Shown piece by piece: positions 37,825 through 49,665 of a stretch of DNA of 64,000 nucleotides. The DNA comes from Chlorocebus sabaeus (Eukaryota; Chordata; Mammalia; Primates; Cercopithecidae). The stretch covers positions 186,001 through 250,000 of the forward strand of contig NW_027328070.1 of NCBI RefSeq assembly GCF_047675955.1, in the 5' to 3' direction. The notes under the pieces were generated by a model that searched no databases, was not told the origin of the DNA, and worked only from the letters and a program-made list of their open reading frames with translations. The translations under genes were made by a program, and so were the position numbers. Positions within the stretch are counted from its first letter, which is position 1. Each line of letters starts with the position of its first letter.

Positions 37825-40800
37825 TTGTGTTCTGTTAATTCATCTCAAAGAATTACAGCTTTCCCCTCAAGAAGCCTTCTGCTAAGACTGTTTTTGAGGA
37901 ATTCCCAAAGTGATATGTGGAAGCCCATAGAGGGCTATGGTGAAAATGGAAATATCCTAAGATACTTACCGAAGAGAAGCTGTCTGAAAAACTGCTTTGT
38001 GTTCTGTTAGTTCATCTCACAGAGCTACAGCTTTTCCCTCAAGAAGCCGTTCATTAAGACTGTTTTGTGAAATTTGGAAAGTGATATTTGGAAACCCATA
38101 GAGGACTATGGTGAAAAAGGAAATATCTTCCGTTAAAAACTGGAAAGAAGCATTCTGAGAAAATGCCGTGTCTTCTGTTAATACGTCTCACTGAGTTACA
38201 GCTTTCCTCTCAAGAAGCCTTTCGCTAAGACTGTTCTTGTGGGATTTGCAATGTGATATTTGGAAGCCCATAGAGGACTATGGTGAGAAAGGAAATATCC
38301 TCCGTTAAAAACTGGAAAGAAGATTTGTGAGAAAATGCTTTGTGTTCTGTTAATTCATCTCACAGAGTTAGAGCTTTCCCCTCAAGAAGCCTTTCGATAA
38401 GACTGTTCTTGTGGAATTTGCAAAGTGATATTTGGAAGCCCATAGAGGTCTATGGTGAAAAAGGAAATATCCTCAGTTAAAAACTGGAAAGAAGCTTTCT
38501 GAGAAACTGCTTTGTGTTCAGTTAGTTCCTCTCACAGAGTTACAGCTTTCCCCTCAAGAAGGCTTTCGCTAAGACTGTTCATGTCGAATTTTCAAAGTGA
38601 TAATTGGAATCCCATAGAGGGCTATGGTGAAAAAGGAAATATCCTAAGGTAAAAACTGAAAAGTAGGTTTCTGAGAAAATGTTTTGTGTTCTGTTAATTC
38701 ATCTTACAGAGTTACAGCTTTACCCTCAAGAAGCCTTTCGCTAAGACTTTTCTTCTGGAATTTGCAAAGTGATATTTGGAAACCCTATAGCCCTATGGTG
38801 AAAATGGAAATATCCTAAGATAAAAAACGAAAAGAAGGTTTCTGAGAAACTTCTTTGAATTCTTTTAATTCATCTTACAGATTTACAGCTTTTATCTCCA
38901 GAATCCTTTCGCTAAGACTGTTCTTGTGGAATTTGCAAAATGTTTTTGGAAGCCCATAGAGGGCTATGCTGAAAAAGGAAATATGCTACGATAAAAACTG
39001 AAAAGAAGCTTTCTGAGAAACTGCTTTGTGTTCTGTTAATTCATCTCAGAGAGTTACAGCTTTCCCCTCAAGAAGTCTTTCACAAAGACTGTTCTTGTGT
39101 AATTTGCAAAGTGATATTTGGAAGACCATAGAGGGCTATGTTGAAAAAGGAAATATAGTAAGATAAAATCCGAAAAGAAGCTTTCTGAGAAACTGCTTTG
39201 TGTTCTGTTAATTCATCTCAAAGTGTCACAGATTTCCCCTCATGAGGCCGTTCACTAAGACTGTTCTTCTGAAATTTGGAAAGTGATATTTAGAATCTCA
39301 TCGAGGGCAATGGTGAAAAAGGAAATATTTTCCGATACAAACTGTAAAGAAGCTTTCTGATAAACTGCTTTGTGTTCTGTTAGTTCATCTCACAGAGTTA
39401 CAGCTTTCCCCTCAAGGAGCCGTTAACTAAGACTGTTTTGTGAAATTTGCAAAGTGTTATTTGGAAGCCCATAGAGGGCTAAGGTGAAAAAGGAAATATC
39501 TTCCGCTAAAAACTGGAAAGAACCATTCTGAGAAAATGCGGTGTGTTCTGTTAGTACATATCACCGAGGTACAGCTTTCCTCTCAAGAAGCCTTTCGCTA
39601 AGACTGTTCTTGTGGGATTTCCAAAGTGATATTTGGAAGCCCATAGAGGGCTATAGTGAAAAAGGAAATATCTTCAGTTAAATACTGGAAAGAAGCTTTC
39701 TGAAAGACTGCTTTGTGTTCTGTTAATTCATCTCACAGAGTTACAGCTTCCCCCCTCAAGAAGCCTTTCGCTAAGACTGTTCTTGTGGAATTTGCAAAGT
39801 CATATTTGGAAGCCCATAGAGGACTATGGTGAAAAAGGAACTAACTTCCGTTAAAAACTGGAAAGAAGATTTGTGAGAAACTGCTTTGTGTTCTGTTAAT
39901 TCAACTCACAGAGTTACAGATTTCCCCTTCAGAAGCCTTTCGCTAAGACTGTTCTTCTGGAATTTGCAAAGTGATATTTGGAAGCCCATGGAGGGCTACG
40001 GTGAAAAGGGAAATAACTTCCGTTAAAAACTGGAAAGAAGCTTTCTGAGAAACTGCCGTGTGTTCTGTTAATACATCTCACCGAGTTACAGCTTTCCCCT
40101 CAAGAAGCCTTTCTATAAGACTGTTCTTGTGGAATTTGCAAAGTGATACTTGGAAGCCCATAGAGGGCTATTTTTAAAATGGAAATATCCTAGGATAAAA
40201 ACCGAAAAGAAGCTGTCTGAGAAACTGCTTTGTGTTGTGTTAGTTCATCTCACAGTGTTACAGCTTTCCCCTCAAGAAGCCCTTCACAAAGACTGTTCTT
40301 GTGAAATTTGCAAACTGATATTTGTAATCCCATAGAGGACTTTGGTGAAAAAGGAAATATCTTTCGTTAAAAACTGGAAAGAAGATTTCTGAGAAACTGC
40401 TTTGTGTTCTGTTAATTCATCTCAGAGAGTTACAGATTTCCCCTCAAGAGGCCGTTCACTAAGACTGTTCTTGTGGAATTTGCAAAGTGATATTTTGAAG
40501 CCCATAGTGGACTATGGTGAAAAAGGAAATATCTTCCGCTAAAAACTGGAAAGAACCTTTCTGAGAAACTGCTTTGTGTTCCGTTAATTAATCTCACAGA
40601 GTTACAGCTTTCCTATCATGAAGCCGATCACTAAGGCTGTTCTTTTGGAATATGCAAAGTGATATTTGGAAGCCCATAGAGGGCTACGGTGAAAAAGGAA
40701 ATATCCTAAGACAAAAACTGAAAAGAAGCTTTCTGAGAAACTGCTTTGTGTTCTGTTAATTCATCTCACAGAGTTACATTTCCCTCTAAAAGCCTTTCGC

Positions 40801-41771
40801 TAAGGCTGTTGTCGAATTTGCAAAGTGATATTTGGAAGCCCATAGAGGGCTATGGTGAAAAAGGAAATATCTTCAGTTAAAAACTGGAAAGAAGCTTTCT
40901 GAGAAACTGCCATGTGTTCTGATAATAGACCTCACCCAGTTACAGCTTTCCCTTCAAGAAGCCTTTCGCTAAGACTGTTGTTGTGGGATTTGCAAAATGA
41001 TATTTGGAAGCCCATAGAGCTCTATGGTGAAAAAGGAAATATCTCCTGTTACAAAGCGGAAGGAAGCTTTCTGAGAAACTCCTTTTTGTTCTGTTAATTC
41101 ACCTCAAAGAGTTACAGCTTTCCACTCAATAATTCTTTCGCTAAGACTGTTCTTGTGGAATTTGCAAAGTGAGATTTGGAAGCCCATAGAGGTCTATGGT
41201 GAAAAAGGAAATATCGTAAGATAAAAACTGAAAAGAAGCTTTCTGAGAAATTGCTTTGTGTTCTGTTAATTCATCTCACATAGTTACAACATTTCCCTCT
41301 AAAAGCCTTTCGCTAAGACTGTTCTTGTGGAATTTGCAAAGTGATATTTGGAAGCCCATACTGGGTTATGTTGAAAAAGGAAATATCTTCGGTTAAAAAC
41401 TGAAAAGAAGCTTTTTGAGAAACTGCTTTGTGTTCTGTTAATTCATCTCACAGAGTTACAACTTTCCCCTCAGGAAGCCTTTCGCTAAGACTGTTCTTGT
41501 GAAACTTGCAAAGTGATATTTGGAAGCCCATAGAGGGCTATGGTGAAAAAGAAAATATCCTCCGTTAGAAACTGGAAAGAAGCTATCTGAGAAACTGCTT
41601 TGTGTTCTGTTAATTCATCTCACAGAGTTACAGTTTTCCCCTCCAGAAGTCTTTCGCTTCCACAGTTCTTGTGGAATTTGCATAGTGATATTTGTAATCC
41701 CATAGAGGGCTATGGTGAAAATGGAAATACCTTCAATTAAAAAATGAAAAGAAGCTTTCCGAGAAACTGCT
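37825..41771 (+). repeat. HOR unit: 23-mer, 3947 bp
   Basis: Same monomer order. The x monomer carries 'ggtgaaaaagaaaat' near 41543 rather than the 'cttaaaagg' allele. m11 has 'cttcacaaag' (the allele of the 22-mers) rather than 'cttcactaag'. It matches the unit at 45719 in all these marks. Confidence 0.92.
39370..39540 (+). repeat. m20/m6 fusion monomer, copy 4
   Basis: Same breakpoint; 'caaagtgttatttgg' allele. Confidence 0.88.
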
Positions 41772-44700
41772 TTGTGTTCTGTTAATTCATCTCAAAGAAT
41801 TACAGCTTTCCCCTCAAGAAGCCTTCTGCTAAGACTGTTTTTGAGGAATTCCCAAAGTGATATGTGGAAGCCCATAGAGGGCTATGGTGAAAATGGAAAT
41901 ATCCTAAGATACTTACCGAAGAGAAGCTGTCTGAAAAACTGCTTTGTGTTCTGTTAGTTCATCTCACAGAGCTACAGCTTTTCCCTCAAGAAGCCGTTCA
42001 TTAAGACTGTTTTGTGAAATTTGGAAAGTGATATTTGGAAACCCATAGAGGACTATGGTGAAAAAGGAAATATCTTCCGTTAAAAACTGGAAAGAAGCAT
42101 TCTGAGAAAATGCCGTGTCTTCTGTTAATACGTCTCACTGAGTTACAGCTTTCCTCTCAAGAAGCCTTTCGCTAAGACTGTTCTTGTGGGATTTGCAATG
42201 TGATATTTGGAAGCCCATAGAGGACTATGGTGAGAAAGGAAATATCCTCCGTTAAAAACTGGAAAGAAGATTTGTGAGAAAATGCTTTGTGTTCTGTTAA
42301 TTCATCTCACAGAGTTAGAGCTTTCCCCTCAAGAAGCCTTTCGATAAGACTGTTCTTGTGGAATTTGCAAAGTGATATTTGGAAGCCCATAGAGGTCTAT
42401 GGTGAAAAAGGAAATATCCTCAGTTAAAAACTGGAAAGAAGCTTTCTGAGAAACTGCTTTGTGTTCAGTTAGTTCCTCTCACAGAGTTACAGCTTTCCCC
42501 TCAAGAAGGCTTTCGCTAAGACTGTTCATGTCGAATTTTCAAAGTGATAATTGGAATCCCATAGAGGGCTATGGTGAAAAAGGAAATATCCTAAGGTAAA
42601 AACTGAAAAGTAGGTTTCTGAGAAAATGTTTTGTGTTCTGTTAATTCATCTTACAGAGTTACAGCTTTACCCTCAAGAAGCCTTTCGCTAAGACTTTTCT
42701 TCTGGAATTTGCAAAGTGATATTTGGAAACCCTATAGCCCTATGGTGAAAATGGAAATATCCTAAGATAAAAAACGAAAAGAAGGTTTCTGAGAAACTTC
42801 TTTGAATTCTTTTAATTCATCTTACAGATTTACAGCTTTTATCTCCAGAATCCTTTCGCTAAGACTGTTCTTGTGGAATTTGCAAAATGTTTTTGGAAGC
42901 CCATAGAGGGCTATGCTGAAAAAGGAAATATGCTACGATAAAAACTGAAAAGAAGCTTTCTGAGAAACTGCTTTGTGTTCTGTTAATTCATCTCAGAGAG
43001 TTACAGCTTTCCCCTCAAGAAGTCTTTCACAAAGACTGTTCTTGTGTAATTTGCAAAGTGATATTTGGAAGACCATAGAGGGCTATGTTGAAAAAGGAAA
43101 TATAGTAAGATAAAATCCGAAAAGAAGCTTTCTGAGAAACTGCTTTGTGTTCTGTTAATTCATCTCAAAGTGTCACAGATTTCCCCTCATGAGGCCGTTC
43201 ACTAAGACTGTTCTTCTGAAATTTGGAAAGTGATATTTAGAATCTCATCGAGGGCAATGGTGAAAAAGGAAATATTTTCCGATACAAACTGTAAAGAAGC
43301 TTTCTGATAAACTGCTTTGTGTTCTGTTAGTTCATCTCACAGAGTTACAGCTTTCCCCTCAAGGAGCCGTTAATGAAGACTGTTTTGTGAAATTTGCAAA
43401 GTGATATTTGGAAGCCCATAGAGGGCTAAGGTGAAAAAGGAAATATCTTCCGCTAAAAACTGGAAAGAACCATTCTCAGAAAATGCGGTGTGTTCTGTTA
43501 GTACATATCACCGAGGTACAGCTTTCCTCTCAAGAAGCCTTTCGCTAAGACTGTTCTTGTGGGATTTCCAAAGTGATATTTGGAAGCCCATAGAGGGCTA
43601 TAGTGAAAAAGGAAATATCTTCAGTTAAATACTGGAAAGAAGCTTTCTGAAAGACTGCTTTGTGTTCTGTTAATTCATCTCACAGAGTTACAGCTTCCCC
43701 CCTCAAGAAGCCTTTCGCTAAGACTGTTCTTGTGGAATTTGCAAAGTCATATTTGGAAGCCCATAGAGGACTATGGTGAAAAAGGAACTAACTTCCGTTA
43801 AAAACTGGAAAGAAGATTTGTGAGAAACTGCTTTGTGTTCTGTTAATTCAACTCACAGAGTTACAGATTTCCCCTTCAGAAGCCTTTCGCTAAGACTGTT
43901 CTTCTGGAATTTGCAAAGTGATATTTGGAAGCCCATGGAGGGCTACGGTGAAAAGGGAAATAACTTCCGTTAAAAACTGGAAAGAAGCTTTCTGAGAAAC
44001 TGCCGTGTGTTCTGTTAATACATCTCACCGAGTTACAGCTTTCCCCTCAAGAAGCCTTTCTATAAGACTGTTCTTGTGGAATTTGCAAAGTGATACTTGG
44101 AAGCCCATAGAGGGCTATTTTTAAAATGGAAATATCCTAGGATAAAAACCGAAAAGAAGCTGTCTGAGAAACTGCTTTGTGTTGTGTTAGTTCATCTCAC
44201 AGTGTTACAGCTTTCCCCTCAAGAAGCCCTTCACTAAGACTGTTCTTGTGAAATTTGCAAACTGATATTTGTAATCCCATAGAGGACTTTGGTGAAAAAG
44301 GAAATATCTTTCGTTAAAAACTGGAAAGAAGATTTCTGAGAAACTGCTTTGTGTTCTGTTAATTCATCTCAGAGAGTTACAGATTTCCCCTCAAGAGGCC
44401 GTTCACTAAGACTGTTCTTGTGGAATTTGCAAAGTGATATTTTGAAGCCCATAGTGGACTATGGTGAAAAAGGAAATATCTTCCGCTAAAAACTGGAAAG
44501 AACCTTTCTGAGAAACTGCTTTGTGTTCCGTTAATTAATCTCACAGAGTTACAGCTTTCCTATCATGAAGCCGATCACTAAGGCTGTTCTTTTGGAATAT
44601 GCAAAGTGATATTTGGAAGCCCATAGAGGGCTACGGTGAAAAAGGAAATATCCTAAGACAAAAACTGAAAAGAAGCTTTCTGAGAAACTGCTTTGTGTTC

Positions 44701-45718
44701 TGTTAATTCATCTCACAGAGTTACATTTCCCTCTAAAAGCCTTTCGCTAAGGCTGTTGTCGAATTTGCAAAGTGATATTTGGAAGCCCATAGAGGGCTAT
44801 GGTGAAAAAGGAAATATCTTCAGTTAAAAACTGGAAAGAAGCTTTCTGAGAAACTGCCATGTGTTCTGATAATAGACCTCACCCAGTTACAGCTTTCCCT
44901 TCAAGAAGCCTTTCGCTAAGACTGTTGTTGTGGGATTTGCAAAATGATATTTGGAAGCCCATAGAGCTCTATGGTGAAAAAGGAAATATCTCCTGTTACA
45001 AAGCGGAAGGAAGCTTTCTGAGAAACTCCTTTTTGTTCTGTTAATTCACCTCAAAGAGTTACAGCTTTCCACTCAATAATTCTTTCGCTAAGACTGTTCT
45101 TGTGGAATTTGCAAAGTGAGATTTGGAAGCCCATAGAGGTCTATGGTGAAAAAGGAAATATCGTAAGATAAAAACTGAAAAGAAGCTTTCTGAGAAATTG
45201 CTTTGTGTTCTGTTAATTCATCTCACATAGTTACAACATTTCCCTCTAAAAGCCTTTCGCTAAGACTGTTCTTGTGGAATTTGCAAAGTGATATTTGGAA
45301 GCCCATACTGGGTTATGTTGAAAAAGGAAATATCTTCGGTTAAAAACAGAAAAGAAGCTTTTTGAGAAACTGCTTTGTGTTCTGTTAATTCATCTCACAG
45401 AGTTACAACTTTCCCCTCAGGAAGCCTTTCGCTAAGACTGTTCTTGTGAAACTTGCAAAGTGATATTTGGAAGCCCATAGAGGGCTATGGCTTAAAAGGA
45501 AATATCCTCCGTTAGAAACTGGAAAGAAGCTATCTGAGAAACTGCTTTGTGTTCTGTTAATTCATCTCACAGAGTTACAGTTTTCCCCTCCAGAAGTCTT
45601 TCGCTTCCACAGTTCTTGTGGAATTTGCATAGTGATATTTGTAATCCCATAGAGGGCTATGGTGAAAATGGAAATACCTTCAATTAAAAAATGAAAAGAA
45701 GCTTTCCGAGAAACTGCT
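41772..45718 (+). repeat. HOR unit: 23-mer, 3947 bp
   Basis: Same order. The fusion monomer has 'gttaatgaagac' (near 43371) instead of 'gttaactaagac', and m6/m7 has 'ttctcagaaaatg'. Both marks recur in the units at 49666 and 58930 only. Confidence 0.92.
43317..43487 (+). repeat. m20/m6 fusion monomer, copy 5
   Basis: Same breakpoint. It carries 'gttaatgaagac' and 'gtgatatttgg', the second allele class, together with 'ttctcagaaaatg' at its end. Confidence 0.88.
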
Positions 45719-48700
45719 TTGTGTTCTGTTAATTCATCTCAAAGAATTACAGCTTTCCCCTCAAGAAGCCTTCTGCTAAGACTGTTTTTGAGGAATTCCC
45801 AAAGTGATATGTGGAAGCCCATAGAGGGCTATGGTGAAAATGGAAATATCCTAAGATACTTACCGAAGAGAAGCTGTCTGAAAAACTGCTTTGTGTTCTG
45901 TTAGTTCATCTCACAGAGCTACAGCTTTTCCCTCAAGAAGCCGTTCATTAAGACTGTTTTGTGAAATTTGGAAAGTGATATTTGGAAACCCATAGAGGAC
46001 TATGGTGAAAAAGGAAATATCTTCCGTTAAAAACTGGAAAGAAGCATTCTGAGAAAATGCCGTGTCTTCTGTTAATACGTCTCACTGAGTTACAGCTTTC
46101 CTCTCAAGAAGCCTTTCGCTAAGACTGTTCTTGTGGGATTTGCAATGTGATATTTGGAAGCCCATAGAGGACTATGGTGAGAAAGGAAATATCCTCCGTT
46201 AAAAACTGGAAAGAAGATTTGTGAGAAAATGCTTTGTGTTCTGTTAATTCATCTCACAGAGTTAGAGCTTTCCCCTCAAGAAGCCTTTCGATAAGACTGT
46301 TCTTGTGGAATTTGCAAAGTGATATTTGGAAGCCCATAGAGGTCTATGGTGAAAAAGGAAATATCCTCAGTTAAAAACTGGAAAGAAGCTTTCTGAGAAA
46401 CTGCTTTGTGTTCAGTTAGTTCCTCTCACAGAGTTACAGCTTTCCCCTCAAGAAGGCTTTCGCTAAGACTGTTCATGTCGAATTTTCAAAGTGATAATTG
46501 GAATCCCATAGAGGGCTATGGTGAAAAAGGAAATATCCTAAGGTAAAAACTGAAAAGTAGGTTTCTGAGAAAATGTTTTGTGTTCTGTTAATTCATCTTA
46601 CAGAGTTACAGCTTTACCCTCAAGAAGCCTTTCGCTAAGACTTTTCTTCTGGAATTTGCAAAGTGATATTTGGAAACCCTATAGCCCTATGGTGAAAATG
46701 GAAATATCCTAAGATAAAAAACGAAAAGAAGGTTTCTGAGAAACTTCTTTGAATTCTTTTAATTCATCTTACAGATTTACAGCTTTTATCTCCAGAATCC
46801 TTTCGCTAAGACTGTTCTTGTGGAATTTGCAAAATGTTTTTGGAAGCCCATAGAGGGCTATGCTGAAAAAGGAAATATGCTACGATAAAAACTGAAAAGA
46901 AGCTTTCTGAGAAACTGCTTTGTGTTCTGTTAATTCATCTCAGAGAGTTACAGCTTTCCCCTCAAGAAGTCTTTCACAAAGACTGTTCTTGTGTAATTTG
47001 CAAAGTGATATTTGGAAGACCATAGAGGGCTATGTTGAAAAAGGAAATATAGTAAGATAAAATCCGAAAAGAAGCTTTCTGAGAAACTGCTTTGTGTTCT
47101 GTTAATTCATCTCAAAGTGTCACAGATTTCCCCTCATGAGGCCGTTCACTAAGACTGTTCTTCTGAAATTTGGAAAGTGATATTTAGAATCTCATCGAGG
47201 GCAATGGTGAAAAAGGAAATATTTTCCGATACAAACTGTAAAGAAGCTTTCTGATAAACTGCTTTGTGTTCTGTTAGTTCATCTCACAGAGTTACAGCTT
47301 TCCCCTCAAGGAGCCGTTAACTAAGACTGTTTTGTGAAATTTGCAAAGTGTTATTTGGAAGCCCATAGAGGGCTAAGGTGAAAAAGGAAATATCTTCCGC
47401 TAAAAACTGGAAAGAACCATTCTGAGAAAATGCGGTGTGTTCTGTTAGTACATATCACCGAGGTACAGCTTTCCTCTCAAGAAGCCTTTCGCTAAGACTG
47501 TTCTTGTGGGATTTCCAAAGTGATATTTGGAAGCCCATAGAGGGCTATAGTGAAAAAGGAAATATCTTCAGTTAAATACTGGAAAGAAGCTTTCTGAAAG
47601 ACTGCTTTGTGTTCTGTTAATTCATCTCACAGAGTTACAGCTTCCCCCCTCAAGAAGCCTTTCGCTAAGACTGTTCTTGTGGAATTTGCAAAGTCATATT
47701 TGGAAGCCCATAGAGGACTATGGTGAAAAAGGAACTAACTTCCGTTAAAAACTGGAAAGAAGATTTGTGAGAAACTGCTTTGTGTTCTGTTAATTCAACT
47801 CACAGAGTTACAGATTTCCCCTTCAGAAGCCTTTCGCTAAGACTGTTCTTCTGGAATTTGCAAAGTGATATTTGGAAGCCCATGGAGGGCTACGGTGAAA
47901 AGGGAAATAACTTCCGTTAAAAACTGGAAAGAAGCTTTCTGAGAAACTGCCGTGTGTTCTGTTAATACATCTCACCGAGTTACAGCTTTCCCCTCAAGAA
48001 GCCTTTCTATAAGACTGTTCTTGTGGAATTTGCAAAGTGATACTTGGAAGCCCATAGAGGGCTATTTTTAAAATGGAAATATCCTAGGATAAAAACCGAA
48101 AAGAAGCTGTCTGAGAAACTGCTTTGTGTTGTGTTAGTTCATCTCACAGTGTTACAGCTTTCCCCTCAAGAAGCCCTTCACAAAGACTGTTCTTGTGAAA
48201 TTTGCAAACTGATATTTGTAATCCCATAGAGGACTTTGGTGAAAAAGGAAATATCTTTCGTTAAAAACTGGAAAGAAGATTTCTGAGAAACTGCTTTGTG
48301 TTCTGTTAATTCATCTCAGAGAGTTACAGATTTCCCCTCAAGAGGCCGTTCACTAAGACTGTTCTTGTGGAATTTGCAAAGTGATATTTTGAAGCCCATA
48401 GTGGACTATGGTGAAAAAGGAAATATCTTCCGCTAAAAACTGGAAAGAACCTTTCTGAGAAACTGCTTTGTGTTCCGTTAATTAATCTCACAGAGTTACA
48501 GCTTTCCTATCATGAAGCCGATCACTAAGGCTGTTCTTTTGGAATATGCAAAGTGATATTTGGAAGCCCATAGAGGGCTACGGTGAAAAAGGAAATATCC
48601 TAAGACAAAAACTGAAAAGAAGCTTTCTGAGAAACTGCTTTGTGTTCTGTTAATTCATCTCACAGAGTTACATTTCCCTCTAAAAGCCTTTCGCTAAGGC

Positions 48701-49665
48701 TGTTGTCGAATTTGCAAAGTGATATTTGGAAGCCCATAGAGGGCTATGGTGAAAAAGGAAATATCTTCAGTTAAAAACTGGAAAGAAGCTTTCTGAGAAA
48801 CTGCCATGTGTTCTGATAATAGACCTCACCCAGTTACAGCTTTCCCTTCAAGAAGCCTTTCGCTAAGACTGTTGTTGTGGGATTTGCAAAATGATATTTG
48901 GAAGCCCATAGAGCTCTATGGTGAAAAAGGAAATATCTCCTGTTACAAAGCGGAAGGAAGCTTTCTGAGAAACTCCTTTTTGTTCTGTTAATTCACCTCA
49001 AAGAGTTACAGCTTTCCACTCAATAATTCTTTCGCTAAGACTGTTCTTGTGGAATTTGCAAAGTGAGATTTGGAAGCCCATAGAGGTCTATGGTGAAAAA
49101 GGAAATATCGTAAGATAAAAACTGAAAAGAAGCTTTCTGAGAAATTGCTTTGTGTTCTGTTAATTCATCTCACATAGTTACAACATTTCCCTCTAAAAGC
49201 CTTTCGCTAAGACTGTTCTTGTGGAATTTGCAAAGTGATATTTGGAAGCCCATACTGGGTTATGTTGAAAAAGGAAATATCTTCGGTTAAAAACTGAAAA
49301 GAAGCTTTTTGAGAAACTGCTTTGTGTTCTGTTAATTCATCTCACAGAGTTACAACTTTCCCCTCAGGAAGCCTTTCGCTAAGACTGTTCTTGTGAAACT
49401 TGCAAAGTGATATTTGGAAGCCCATAGAGGGCTATGGTGAAAAAGAAAATATCCTCCGTTAGAAACTGGAAAGAAGCTATCTGAGAAACTGCTTTGTGTT
49501 CTGTTAATTCATCTCACAGAGTTACAGTTTTCCCCTCCAGAAGTCTTTCGCTTCCACAGTTCTTGTGGAATTTGCATAGTGATATTTGTAATCCCATAGA
49601 GGGCTATGGTGAAAATGGAAATACCTTCAATTAAAAAATGAAAAGAAGCTTTCCGAGAAACTGCT
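45719..49665 (+). repeat. HOR unit: 23-mer, 3947 bp
   Basis: Near copy of the unit at 37825: same x allele ('ggtgaaaaagaaaat' near 49437), same 'cttcacaaag' in m11 and same 'gtgttatttgg' in the fusion monomer. Confidence 0.92.
47264..47434 (+). repeat. m20/m6 fusion monomer, copy 6
   Basis: Same breakpoint; 'caaagtgttatttgg' allele, as in copy 4 located 7894 bp to the left. Confidence 0.88.
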